64,000 nt of DNA from Apiosordaria backusii. Taxonomy: Eukaryota > Ascomycota > Sordariomycetes > Sordariales > Lasiosphaeriaceae. The notes under the pieces were generated by a model, which saw nothing but the letters and a program-made list of their open reading frames with translations, did not search any database and was not told the DNA's origin. The position numbers were made by a program, and so were the translations under genes. Location: positions 1,612,001-1,676,000 of the forward strand of contig JAUKTV010000008.1 in the NCBI GenBank assembly GCA_030549205.1. Reading direction: 5' to 3'. This document shows, piece after piece, positions 41,275 through 53,405 of the stretch (positions are counted from its first letter, which is position 1; the number at the start of each line of letters is the position of its first letter).

Positions 41275-44200
41275 ACGGTATTGCTGCATAGCGTCGAGGA
41301 TACGAGTTGATCCGAAACACAGGAAACACCGAAGAGTTCCAAGGTGAGTTGCTAGCGTTCCCCAACCTAGCAATCACTTTCACACGCCACACGACGGAGT
41401 TGAGGACGAGGGTGGGCATTCTACTTGGTGCGTCATGGAGTCACGGGGTTTGATTAGTTAGGAAAAGGGCAAAATGGCTAAGAATTATGGTTTTTCTTAT
41501 TGACGGCGAGCTGGCGGTGCAATGAGTGGAGTAGTTGTGTGTTTTTTGACGTTGTTACTGATTGTTGTCATGGCTGGATTTGAGGCGTGCATTCATTATA
41601 CCTGTATAGGTACACAATCTTCCCCGAACAGATACACTCACACACATTAGCGTACACATTACAAAAGTTGTCATGGTTTTGCGGCATTGGTACAGCGCTT
41701 GGGGGTGGAAAATGGTAGCACTGTATACCTTACTGGCGGTCAGGCTGTGCGGAAAAGGAAAAGGCGTGGCATGCAGGATATGGGGCGGGAAAACGGACGG
41801 ATGGGGGCGGCTTGGGTGAGAAGATGGTTATGGAGGGGACAGGCCTGCCATACACACACACACAATCTCGACACACGACATATCGCATTCTTCCTAATCA
41901 AGAGTCGCCTGTACAGTAATTACGTTTGACGGAAGGGGGGAAGAGGTTGACTTGCAAATTCGCAAGTGTAAGACATCAAAGACAGAATCGTTGAGTATTG
42001 TTTTAGCACCTGTGGATTATGATATGGGGAAGAGTTACCTTAGATGTGAGGATTACGTGTAATGGTAAAACAGAAAGATATTTTGCAAAGCGGTTTGACC
42101 TGCCTATTTTGTTCATGATCGGGCGGAGGAGGTGATGGGGTTGGCATGTCACTGTGCATTGATACTACGTGGGATCATGAGGATGGTTGGGATAGACGGG
42201 AAGAAGGGGATCCAACTCGGGGTCCTTGAGGTTTGCAATGATAGTTTAGAGGGCATGGGGCTCGATCTGTCCTCTTCTTTTCTCGTCGTTCATGGCTGCT
42301 CGTACTTTCTTTAACTCCGAGAACATATGGCTGGGCCTTCTGTTGGCACCTACCTACCTAGCCTTGAGCTTCTTGTGGGTGTGATGGATGGAATTTTCAG
42401 TCTTCTTTCACAAACGACATATGATCGATCGCTATACAGCACCCCGTAGGACTGACTGACAGCCTGTCGGGCTGACTGGCTCAGGGTCCGCAAGGATCTA
42501 GTGCTCGTCGAGGCAGTGCCATGAACGCTCGAGGTAAAAGGGTTGTGGTACCTAGGTACAGGTAGGTATGTTTGACGTGTGGGCAGGTCAGAGAGACGGC
42601 GACATGGATAGATGATGGTGCTCGCTCGTGCTTTCTGGAGTCATTTTTTTTTTTTTCAACGTGTTTGGTTGTATCAGCAAGCACTTATTACTACCTGTAG
42701 GTCATGTATCCTTGACAAGAAAAGAAATAGAGGCAACTTTCTAGAAATGAGATCTCTCCCGGAGGGGGGGGGGGGGGGGTGAGCATCTACCTAGGTATGG
42801 TAGTAGATAGGTGTTGCTTTTTTTTTCTGCTGGGCTGATCTCTCTGATCTTGCGGCTGTAAACTTACTGTAAGACTTGTTCAGTGTGTTTTCTTGGGGAT
42901 CTTGATCGTGACAATGAGGGGTCGAGGAAAAAAGGTCAGAATGTTGGCCCCTGTCTGGCCCTTGAGATGGACACAGCCTGCTGCTCACTGATACCTAGCT
43001 GGGTGGGCTTTCGGAACCGCTGACACTCGCGAGACCTTTCGGGAAAAGAGGGGGAGAAAAAATAGCAAAAAAAAAAAGGCAACGGTGAAAAAACGAACAA
43101 CAAGTGTTGTGTGTGACGGATGGGCTACGAAGTCGAAAAACTCGGATCTTCGGTTTCATTCAGGAATATATTCACCGACATGCTATTACTACGATAACGG
43201 AAGTCAGAGCTGGAAAAGATGGGATCAGATGCTGCGGGCTGGTTGGATCTTCAGAGTCCGTGGCTGTGACTCTCTCGTGTGAAAGGGCGAGGGGCCGAGT
43301 GGTCTGCCTTCCTTAACCAGGCTTGTGTTGTGAACTTTGAAAAACGCCCCTTTTCCAGTGTTGGGAATGATTATTCTTAAAATCTCCTCATCTTCAGTTG
43401 TACGGTGGCCTTGATCAATGAGAATAGGTCACCGTCAGAAGTGTCACCAGGCACCTGGCATCCTAAAGTTTCACGAGGTAATGTGAAGCACGTCAGGCCT
43501 CCCAAATAGGCATGTATGACACAGATAGGTAAGTAGTCGTACCAGAACCAGACCTCGAGCATATTTGGTAAGAGACGTCTGGTTGGTATTTATCTACCTC
43601 TATCTATACCGTTAACTTGGTCTTGTTCCCAGCCAAGGAGTGTTGTTTGAACCTATCGGTATCTATCCCCATGTTGCCATCTTCACGTTTACATATTTCA
43701 TGTATGGTTTGTAGCGGGTTTGGTTCTTTTTGTCTGGCTGTCGAGCGATCTGCTTCTCAAGTCCCGAGGGGCCCAAGATTACTCACATCACACGACTAAA
43801 CCGAGGACTCAACTTTTCTTCGGCTACCTCGGTACGTCTTTGGATAGGGACATGTCTATCAGAGAGTATGTAAGCATGCTCTAATGCCCTGCTTGAATCC
43901 CAATCGTCTTATATCGCGCAGCACATGACGGTGATGGTGGTGGTGGTGGGTCAGGGTCCGATAACGCCTCCAACCAAGCCAGGGCTTACCAGGTAGTTAC
44001 CCATCCCACATGGAAGACCGGCACTTTGAGGAGCAAACGGCGATGGCGTCAGTCGCACTAACCGCTTTGCTAGCCTGACCCGTGATGTTTCCGAGGAGGT
44101 GGGGGAGGGGCTGGGCTACTAGTACGAAGGAGCGGAATGCGGGTGGTCAAAAGTTTGGGCGGGCCTGTTGTCGGAAGAGCTTGTCGGGAAAGGGTTAGTA

Positions 44201-47126
44201 TGTCGAATCTTGGAGGGAGAGAAAGGTGTAAGATATCTCGGTGGGCGGTGTTATCTTTGCTCCGTTTCCTTCTGGTGGTCTGCTTCGATATGTCAAAACA
44301 CTGTCTCTTTGTTTTGGGCCCAGACGAACCTTGATGGTCAACCTTGATGGGCTCTCCTGATCTGGTGTTGATCGTCTGGAGGCAACTGGGGTTGGTTGGA
44401 TCTGTGTTCGCTGCCGGTATCTCCGCGTCTGTAACTTCAGTCCAGATAGCCGCGCGGCCAAATTATGGTTCGTACAACAAGATGCAAAACCAGGGCCTGT
44501 ATCCGGTAGGTGAGTGACCATCAAGGTGTGACTCGAAGGAGAAAAAGGGATGTGTTGTTTTCCTGTCGAGAACTGAAAACAGCAAGCATCTCCGCTGACT
44601 AACTACGTGTAGCTATTAACCCCTGACCTGATACTGGCCGGAGCGTTACACCACGCGGTGAGGTTGATGCGATTATTGCATGTTTTATGCCGTGCTCTCA
44701 CTCCGTTGTCGCTTGTAACCTAACGGATAGGGTCAAGAAACATACGTAATGTAATCCACAAGAGGAGCTCTCTAGCCTCGTATAAACAAGAATAAGCCGT
44801 GAATATCCTTTGAAAAAGAAAAATGGGAGATGAGTTTTCCAAAGGCCCAGAACTGTATATCATGCGAAGGTGATATGCGCCTTCCTCTCTGGTACGAAGC
44901 CCACCAGGCTGGACCCAGACTGGCGGAGCAAGACTATCGCCAATGCTTCGGAACTTGCAAGCAGCTAATGAATGCCCCAAAAAAGCAAAAGAAACGAGGG
45001 AGCGAGTGAGAGAAAGAGGAGACTGGACGCGTTTCGTGGGCCGGTTCAAATCCCCGACAAGCCGGAATCATGGTTGTGTTGTTTGACTCCCACCTTCCCA
45101 AAAGGAACACCACACACATATAGTAACAGAAATTTGAATGCAATGAATGGCCCCAGAGCAGACCCACTCGGGCGGGTCCCCGCAACTGCTTTGCTTGTCA
45201 TTGTCTCTTCTTGGGGTGACAGTTGAAGTCGACAGGCGACAAGTTTCATGTGTGTGCTGCAGCGAGATGCAGACTGCCGGTGCCGAGAGGAGAGTCGGTA
45301 TGTGAGTGAGGTCAAAGATGGCGGAAGCCCAGTCCCGGAAATGCTCTATCGAGATGGTGATTGATTGATCGGCAGAGCGTGATGAGATGGCTGAGATGGC
45401 CTGTCGGTCCCGGAAGTTGCCTTCAGCTTGCGACCTGCCAAGTTCAGCTCGCTCACTCATCAAATCCATTTCGTCCCGCGTGGAGTCGAACCAAGGTCGA
45501 GCTGCGGCAAGACGCCGGGAGGATTGCTTCACCTGCCTTCTAGAAAGCGGTCACGGTAGGACGAGCCGTAGTACCTTATTGCGGCACGGTTTCGCTGTGA
45601 TCGGGGAGAGCGATGGGCAAAAAGGACGTATTGGGCGATTGGGTATCATGGAGCGTGCGGCGTAGTTATGTCTGTCAGTACACTATAGGGCTAATAATTC
45701 GTACACAAGCCATTCCTCGACGATCCCCGGCATCTGGCGCCCCCAGGTGCATGGCGTTTTCCCCTCAACCACCTACCTACCTGGAACAGCCTAGCCTGGC
45801 TGCGCGGAATGGCTGCGAACATCCCTGTCTCGCGTGGTGATTGGCAACGAAACCCCCGGTGCGCCCATCGGTCGACAGGGCATCGTACACTACGGGGCAT
45901 GGGGCATTGACCGAGTGCCTCAACTCGACAAGAGTCGAGATGAAAAAGGCATCTGAATCCTGAAATCCGGGCAAATAGATTCTCTGCTTGGGTTGGGGGT
46001 GGGGTAATAATCGAACCATAGAATGGGAAACAAGCACTCAGACTGCATATTGACAGAAAGCGAGAGAGGCAGAGAGACACGGCCGGTCAGGGTTGCAGAT
46101 AGCCACAAGAGCCAAATGAATTCCAGAGGGACTGCAGCCATCACCATCTCAGCGACCCAGTCGGGTAAAAAAGAGGCGGTCTCGGCGCTGCAGCTCCCAT
46201 GCCAGCTACTCTACTCTCACCCGTTTTGTCTGTCATGATGATTGACTTGTGGTGGTTGCCGGCAGGTGCCCCGGTGTGCATTATTGTATGTATGGAGGCA
46301 ACAAAGTGAAGACCCCAGGAAGTCCTCGCACTGCAAGCGAGTCCGGGGTGGGTTTTCAGCCCCTCCAGCAGTTGCCAAGGAGTCATATTGGGCACATCTT
46401 CCGCTTCCCGTCATCTTTGCCCGTTACCCTTTACTTCTTTCGCCCACCAGTTGCCAGTCCCTTGCATTTCCCTATTTTCGCTATTGCCTATTCATAGCGC
46501 CTGTCTTTTTCATTTTTGCTCCATTTGATTCACTCGCTTCTTACGCAGTAGTCTCTCACCACTCATGTCCAGTTCTCGACCTGCAGCAGCTGCCCCAGAA
46601 TAACGCCCATCACACACAGTCAACCCGCAGAACAGGTTCCCTTGCACCTCGGCTTGGGGGCTTCCTTCATATGCTAAGCTTTCCTGCCTTGGCGGTCTCT
46701 CCACCAATCCGATCCCTTTCGAAGTCAGACTCAGTGCATGGTAAACCCGCGAGCGAGTGTGCGTCTCTGGATTTCAAGTTCATCACCGGCCTCAAACTCT
46801 CGCCCGGGGGCTCAGCGTAGCAACCGGGCGCACCCCATCAGGCAGCCCGACAGGTAGCAAACCACGCAACATCGTCTTCGTCTGGGCGGCTCTTAACTCA
46901 TTTTTACTCACCTGGAGGGGGTGCACGGGGCTCGGGGTGCACCATGCCAGTGGGAGACGACACAAGGAATCTAACAACAAGGAGGGAGTCACCACTCGCG
47001 ACACCACGTCTGGGTCAGGGAGAGCAGGAGAGGGGAGGATTCGGTCTTCTTCGTTAGTCGTCTTCGAGGACGACAACGACGGCGACGACACCGCTCCAGC
47101 CTCACACAAAGTGTCACGTGCGTCCC
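41275..47126. other. 5.9-kb gene-poor region
   Basis: The longest ORFs (for example 46242-46820) have no coding character, domain or splice logic. Contents seen: a short CA tract near 41853, a G16 run at 42764-42779, clusters of TACCTA/TAGGTA motifs (42351, 42541, 42790, 45770), a GGT-rich tract near 43935, and pyrimidine-rich sequence after 46400 that is probably the leader of the PH-domain gene. It could host noncoding transcripts; nothing proves one. Confidence 0.5.
42764..42779 (+). repeat. G16 homopolymer
   Basis: A 16-base G run in noncoding DNA. It could form a G-quadruplex; its true length is uncertain given the homopolymer errors seen in genes nearby. Confidence 0.85.
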
Positions 47127-48357
47127 ATGGAGCCAAGGCCTAGCGATGCCTTCTCCCAGCACAGCGGCGATGCGAGCGAGGCGCCCCCATCAGGGGGACG
47201 GGGACGCCCGCGCCGCCTGTCGATGGAGGAGGATATGTTCTACCGGCAAGTCATGACGTCGCGGCCCAAGAACCCGCCAAGTTATGAGACGGCCATGCAG
47301 GCAGCCGTGGCGGCCGAGAGGAGAGCGATGGCGATGGCTTCTGTGGAGGAACCTCAGGAGAGGTTACCGCAGTATTCTTCCGAGTTGGACATCGAGGGTG
47401 TTTTTATGCGCAAGATGGAGATGGAGGACACCATCAAGCGGGCCGAGTATAGAGATTGGAGGATGGTCTATGTCGAACTTCGAGGAACGGCACTCAACGT
47501 CTATTCGGTTAAGAAGGAGCGTGGATGGTGGTCTTCATCAAAATCAGACGCACCCAATATTGCGCCTGACAATCCGCCATGGGTGAAGAAGCAGACGCTG
47601 GAGCGGAGTTATAGTCTGCTCTATGCGGATGCGGGGATTGCGGCGGATTACAAGAAGTGGGTTCAACCCTGCAGATTTGGATGAAATGGGATGACAGCTG
47701 ACATGGACAAATAGACGACGGTACGTCATCCGATTGCGAGTTGAGACAGACCAGTTCCTGTTATCGTGTTTCGAGTTGAGCACATTCGTCACGTGGCTTG
47801 ACAGACTCTATGCCGCCATTAATGTTGCCGCACCCATCGACGAGCGCGATTTCCCCAGAGACTACAGCATACCGCGGATTCAGAGAATACGATTCTTACG
47901 GGGACAGCGACCAACACCCCAGGACGGACTTGGCAGACAGACGGATCAGCGAGGGCAAGACGAGAGCGACGAGGATGATAGCGAAGGGGAAGGCGAAGGT
48001 GGTGAACCACCAGATCACAGGAGCGGCGGCGGCCACGGACCACGACCAGCAGAATACCCGATAATGGCGAGGTTATCAATATCATCGTATCCGAACGAGA
48101 ACGTCGACCCGGAGACCGGCAAGTGGCTACCAGAACATGGATGGACCATCACCCATGACCAACTATACGCTCGATTATGCTACGCCGTACTGCTGTTCAA
48201 GAGCCCACGCAAGAGCAATTATATCGTCTCACGAGGCAAGCGGTGGTGGGTTGACTGGGGCAGCGGCAAGATGGTCCGGGTGCTACCACCAGCGTACGGC
48301 GAGATCGATGTCATGGGCCCCTGGCAGGTCATCATGTCAGAGAACAGACGGATATGA
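47127..48357 (+). CDS. PH-domain protein (390 aa)
   Basis: Exons 47127-47656 and 47715-48357 joined through a GTGGGT...ATAG intron within a Lys codon. ATG 47127 is the first ATG in frame (the codons before it start with GTG). Residues about 60-90 include PPSYETAMQAAVAAERRA. A pleckstrin-homology domain runs about 85-225: DIEGVFMRKMEMEDTIKRAEYRDWRMVYVEL, then after the intron RRYVIRLRVETDQFLLSCFEL...FVTWLDRLYAAI, ending in the typical C-terminal helix with its conserved Trp. An acidic linker (DESDEDDSEGEGEG) follows, and a C-terminal block (WWVDWGSGKMVRVLPP) appears conserved. It probably binds phosphoinositides at a membrane; its specific role is unknown. Confidence 0.88.
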
Positions 48358-48963
48358 TTCTGTTCACAACATTTATCCTTCTATGGTTTTGTCTTGCATT
48401 ATACTCACACTTGACTATTTATTTCTTATTTACTGTCTATATATCTGGGGCGCGGAGTTGCGGGTTGTATTTAGCGGGGAGCATACTTGGGACACAACAA
48501 ACCTTGCGTTGTAAGCGGTGGCTGGAATTCTTTTGGCATGGCATATCTGAGAAACGGAAAGGAAGAGGAAGTGTCTTGAGCCGGCGAGCATTATATCTAT
48601 ACCATGCGTGTTGATTTCATTTCTGGGGGGGAAGAGAAGGATGACAATGCGTTGATTTTGCTGTATATACCCACGCGCAACAGATACCACACATACAAAC
48701 TAAGAAGCATAATGGACCGGTTGCCGGCACTTGGAGACTATTTTCCTCATTGACACTCGTGCTGCTTGATATAATTTCTGAATGCCTAGCTGACACAGTC
48801 ACCACAGACATCCATTCTTTCTGTCCGCCTTGATCAAGGTAATCACCCCAGAACTCCCTCGTTCCATCTCTGCCGTGTCGTGCCGTGGCAGTGTGGTGGT
48901 ATATATCCGTACAAAGTAAACAAAATAAATATCCCCCCCCCACCTTCCCCCCTATCACCTCAC
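48358..48963. other. Convergent 3' region between the PH gene and nnf1
   Basis: About 600 bases shared by two 3' ends. No ORF, RNA gene or repeat stands out; the right end is C-rich because it runs into the nnf1 coding strand. Confidence 0.5.
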
Positions 48964-49887
48964 CTATCCATACCATATACCCCCCCCAACAACCCTCCCC
49001 AACTCCCCCTCCACCCCCCTCGTCTCTATTTCCAACTCCCCCACCACCCCCCCGAGAAACTCACTCGCCCCTTTAATATCCCCCACAATCCCCTCCACCC
49101 CACTCAACAGCCCCTCCATCTCCCTCCTCTGCGCGAGTATTTCCTCAAACAACCTCTTATTCTCCCCTCTCACCTCCCCCAACCTCCCCTCCAGCACCCC
49201 CGTTTGCTCTTTTACATATGTCCTCAAATGCGCCTGCAGCACCACCTCCGCATCGAGGGTATGAGGCGGCACCGGGACCCCCCCTCCCCCTTTACCATCC
49301 CCCCCATTGACACCTCCGCCTCTGCTCCCCCGACGTGACTGTGACTGTGACTGTGACTGTGACTGTGCCTCTCTCCTCTTTTGCTGCGCCTCCTGAATAA
49401 GGAGCTCCAGCTCGTTGAGTTTCTGAATGACGGATCGAGTCTCGAGAATGCGCTCAAACTCCCGATTCCACAGCGTGGAAAGCCGCTCGATCATCTGCCT
49501 GTGGACGTTATCCAGCGTTCCTGGGGCTTTTTTGGCAATGGTGGGGAAGCATTCCCTGAAATTGGCGGGGGAGAGCTTGTCGAGGGTGTGGGAGGTTGTT
49601 TGCTGGAATAGTTGCCTTAATCGGAGGGCGCGGGGGCCGGGGGTGATTGGTGGTTCTGATGATGGGACATTGTTGTTGTTGTTGTTGTCGGAGGGGAGGG
49701 GGTCGTCGGATGTTGGTGGGGGGTCTGATGCTTCTGGTGGTGGTGGTGGTGGTGGTGGTGGTTGTTGTTGGGACTGAGAGGGAGGGAGGAGGGGAGGGGC
49801 GGGGGGCATGTCGGTGTCGAGGTCTTGATTGTTGGAAGGTGGTGGTGGTGGTGGTGGTGGTGGTGGTGGTGGTTGTTCGGTGGACAT
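48964..49887 (-). CDS. nnf1: MIND/Mis12 kinetochore subunit Nnf1
   Basis: Single exon, 307 aa, start ATG 49887. Residues 1-80 are low complexity: two polyproline runs, Gln and Asn runs. The conserved core (about 85-170) reads RALRLRQLFQQTTSHTLDKL, NFRECFPTIAKKAPGTLDNVHRQMIERL and FERILETRSVIQKLNELELLIQEA, the signature of Nnf1/PMF1, which joins Mtw1, Dsn1 and Nsl1 to link centromeric chromatin to the Ndc80 complex. A Ser-Gln dipeptide repeat and a Gly-rich loop (about 175-205) separate it from a C-terminal coiled coil (about 215-290). It is longer than yeast Nnf1 mainly through the low-complexity parts. Confidence 0.9.
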   Translation of the reverse strand: MSTEQPPPPPPPPPPPPSNNQDLDTDMPPAPPLLPPSQSQQQPPPPPPPPPEASDPPPTSDDPLPSDNNNNNNVPSSEPPITPGPRALRLRQLFQQTTSHTLDKLSPANFRECFPTIAKKAPGTLDNVHRQMIERLSTLWNREFERILETRSVIQKLNELELLIQEAQQKRREAQSQSQSQSQSRRGSRGGGVNGGDGKGGGGVPVPPHTLDAEVVLQAHLRTYVKEQTGVLEGRLGEVRGENKRLFEEILAQRREMEGLLSGVEGIVGDIKGASEFLGGVVGELEIETRGVEGELGRVVGGGIWYG

Positions 49888-50553
49888 TTTTTTGCTGTAA
49901 TTTCTCAGAAGATGCGAAGGGAGAGAGCAGAATCGGGATGTAATATGTCAGTGATGGTGGGATTAAGTAAGGTAGTGTGGTGGTGAGTGTCGGAAAAATA
50001 TATGGCAAGTAATTGAAGTTCAAGATGTAAAAGTCGCGTCGCGTCGCGCTGTCGCAAAGACAAGACAAAAGCATTTGCGCTCGGGCGGCGGGGCTATTTA
50101 CAAGCAAGCCACAAAAACGCGGGGCAGCAACATCCCCGCAAAGAAGCTTCCAGCGCTTGGCTACGTGACCCTGCAGCTTTGGTCAACTGCCCCTTATCAA
50201 GCCCCTGAATGGCTGCCGTGCCATATGACAAGTCCAGACAATGCAAGAGTAGCGACATGTATTATAGACTATGAAATAGGTATCGACAATTCCTCTCGAA
50301 TTTCAATATCGGCAAACAAAAGAAACAAACACAATTCCCTCCCAACATCATCATTTACTTTGACATAAAAAACCATCCTCCCTCAATCCATCCCCACCGA
50401 AATGTCATGTATGTACATACCAACCAACATTTCTCATCCGACATCTCTCAATCATTTCTCATGGTTCTTCGCATACCCACCTCTTACAAGAAAAAGACAT
50501 CTTTTCTGCCCAAACCCAAACGCCTTGCCTATATTAGACTCAAGACACAAAAA
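49888..50553. promoter_or_regulatory. Intergenic between nnf1 promoter and the b561 gene 3' end
   Basis: Both flanking genes are on the minus strand. The nnf1 promoter lies in 49888-50150; the remainder is 3' region of the cytochrome b561-domain gene. No further feature. Confidence 0.5.
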
Positions 50554-53405
50554 TCAATCATAATCCACCGAAGTACCCCCCCTAGTACTCGTATCCCCCT
50601 GCGCTCTCCTCTCCATCCTCCTCCTCCGTCTCCGATCAATAGCAGCGATATCTCCACTAGTAAACGTCGCTTGGCTACCCCCGGGACTAGCGAGAGAAGA
50701 CATGGTGATCGTGGCAGTATTCGTAGGCGGGCCCCCCGACGGCCCAGGCTGGCCTTGAACAGGTTGCCCGGGAACAGGCGCGGGAGGTGGTCCAGAATAA
50801 TACGCTGAATCCTTCCCTCCTGGCCCGCCTGGCCCTCCTGGTCTTCTCCCTCCACCAAAAGGAGATGACAAGGGTGGCACAGAATCACCCCGCTCTCTGC
50901 TCTCTACCCGCTGCTCAGCTGCCGACTCTGCCCTCCTCGTGCTGCTGGGTTCGCGACGGTACCGTCTGTTAGTCGGTGTCTCTGTCCCAGAAGAACTGCT
51001 GACCGAATCTTGACGACGCCGACGTTGTTGTTCCCGCCGAGCTTCTTCCTCTGTCAACATCCGGAGGGTGATATTTCTGTCGGGGTCATCACGGACGCCT
51101 ATCCTAACACTGGCAACGGGGTCGCCTCGTCGTCGACGGTCCTCATCTTCCTGCGCGGCCAAGGCACTAGCTGTTGCCGCGGCGGCTGCTGCTGCTGCTT
51201 CGGGGTCTCGGATCCGGCTGCGACGACGGCCGCCTCTGTTGGGAGAACTAAAGGCGTCGCTGTCTGACTCCTGACGGAGGAATCCTTGAGGGTCAGTGGG
51301 CATGGGTGGCATATTGGCTGGGCCGGCGAGGTTGTATCTTGAGTTCGGATGGGAAGGCCCTCCTGAAGAGTCACTTGTTGGGAAAGGCGGGCCAGGGGGT
51401 CCACCAGGCGCAGCTACCGGATAGGCAGGCGGAGGTCCAGGGGGTCCTGGCGGCCCTGGAGGCGGTGGGCCAGTGGCCATAGGAGGTGCTGGAGGCGGTG
51501 CGACGCTCGTGCCAACACTAGATGGCGGCGGGAGTCGAGAGCCAGGTGGTGCTGGGTCGTATGGCGTGGTGCCCCGTGGTTCGATAGACGATTCGTCGGA
51601 CAGCATAGAGGTTGCGGTTTCTGTATACGTGACAGCTGACGGAGGCGGGCGATTGCGGTGTAAACGCCTTTTCGACTCTCTCCTTGATGTTGACGGACTG
51701 GAGTACCCGTCACCCGTGTATCTCGACCCTCGACGTCCTGAACGCCTGTCGTCTTCTTCCTCACGGCGTCGTTCATCTTCGGCTCTCAGCCGTTCCTTCT
51801 CTCTGTCATCCGGCTTGCTCTTACCGCCGCCCATCTTACTAGCCAGCCATCCCAATCCGATTCCAGCCAAAAAGCCCTTACCCGCGCCACCTCCACCAGT
51901 GCTCGGCCGTCTCTCCGATGCTCTTCTCGAGGGGCTGACGTAGGAAGAGTAATCCGAGGTCACCACGGTGCTGTCCATTTTCGAAGTGCCAGTGCGCGAG
52001 CGCCGCGGGGGTGTGATGGGGCCTCCTCTTCGTTCATCAGCAGCACTCAAGGCAGCCGCGGCCGCAACTGGATTGGGAGCAGGGAGGATAGGCGATCGGC
52101 GCCCATCACGTTGGCTTGGGTGTCTCCGCGGGGGCACGGTTGACTCTGTGTAACCGGTGTAACCTGTATAGTCAGTGTACTCGCTCTGGGTGAACTCACT
52201 CCGAGGAGGAGGAGGTCTGCGGCCACTCCGAACGCGGCTTGGAGTCTCGGTCGATACGGCAGAGTAATCATCGCGGCGAGTGTCTTTCCCTCTCCCAAAC
52301 ATCTTGGAGACGAGCATGCCAGCACCGACACCCGCACCGGCGCCCAGAATCTTATTCATGAAGCCCCCTCCACTTGCGCGACGTCGGTCAACCGGTTTCT
52401 CGTCATAGTAGCTGTCGGATTCGCGGCGCGAGGAGAGAACTGTGGTGGCTGGCCGTGTAGTTCCAGTGCGTGTGCTTGGGCTCGGGCTGCGACTCAGAGC
52501 TCTCTCTGCGTCTCGATCTTTGTTCTTGCGACCTCGTAAAAGCGCAATTGCACCAGCTCCAGCAGCCAATGGACCCAACCAACCCATACCTCCACTGGAT
52601 TTGCGGTCCGAAGTCACTCTGCTACTCGTCACGCCTGATACAACAGTGCCTCCACCTCCACCCATGACCCATTCCCGTCTTCCATAGTCCTTAAAATCCA
52701 GGAAGAAAAACAAGACCAGGAGGAATCCCATCCAAATAGCGAAGAGGATGAAGGTGTACTTCGGGGATCCATAGAGCGTGAGACCGAGGGGTACTTGGAC
52801 GATACCAAGAATAGCGATACATCGCCCAAACCACCGGTGCAGGTGCACCCTGAAGGACCGTTTGCCCGAGAGCTTCTTGATCAGGCGACCGCCCAGAGCT
52901 TGAACGAGAATAAGTACGTAGATGGCGACGCCAATTCCATGGTGGGGGTTCGTAAGGTTTCGTGGCGGTCCAACGGCGAAGAATCCTAGCGCAAATACAA
53001 CGGTGCTGAGGGCCACAGCCAGAATTTGCAAATAGGCATGAAAGCGGATAGCACTGCCTGGCCGTGCGGTATAGTATCTTGCGAGCAACACTGCAATAGG
53101 GATAATGAAGAGAAAGGTGATGGCGGCCAAGACACCATGTCCTAGGATCAGACTGTGATATTCGGTTACAGTTGCAAAGCGGTTACCCATGCCTAGATGT
53201 TGTCGACCTATTAGTATCCAGCAGGGTGCATGACGAGGATGTGTGATCACATACCATTGTAACGCATTGTCTCAAAGTTCAGCCCCTGAAGATTGGGAAG
53301 CAGGAATGTGTTCTTTGTAAAATCCCATGTCCCGTCGCCCACGCTCAGGGTGTCGGACGAGTAGGAGCTCGACCCCGGCGGGGAGAGGGAGTCTGCCGGC
53401 GCCAT
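50554..53405 (-). CDS. Cytochrome b561-domain membrane protein with long disordered tail (929 aa)
   Basis: Exons (minus) 53405-53255 and 53192-50554. The first exon encodes 50 residues that replace the DOMON domain often found ahead of b561 in fungi. Five to six membrane segments follow within about residues 60-240 (ILGHGVLAAITFLFIIPIAV; FHAYLQILAVALSTVVFALG; HHGIGVAIYVLILVQALG; LHRWFGRCIAILGIVQVPLG; FILFAIWMGFLLVLFFFLDF), with His residues in HGVL, FHAY, HHG and HRW placed as haem ligands. The family moves electrons across membranes from ascorbate-like donors. The remaining approximately 690 residues are disordered: Arg/Ser/Asp-rich, repeated glycine-zipper-like GAGAGVGAGM segments that may insert in membranes, collagen-like GPPGPP runs and a TGYTGYTES repeat. 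Frame intact. Confidence 0.85.

Noticed and set aside
45040..45065. tRNA T-arm-like GGTTCAAATCC
   Set aside because: No box A at proper distance and stem mismatches; chance match.
45465..45500. Exact box B (GGTTCGACTCC) on the minus strand
   Set aside because: No matching box A upstream and the T-stem does not pair.
46242..46820. 192-aa ORF upstream of the PH-domain gene
   Set aside because: Pyrimidine-rich leader sequence; no domain or conserved-looking segment.
49508..50107. 199-aa ORF rich in Thr/Pro overlapping nnf1
   Set aside because: Shadow frame of the nnf1 low-complexity region (triplet repeats keep several frames open).
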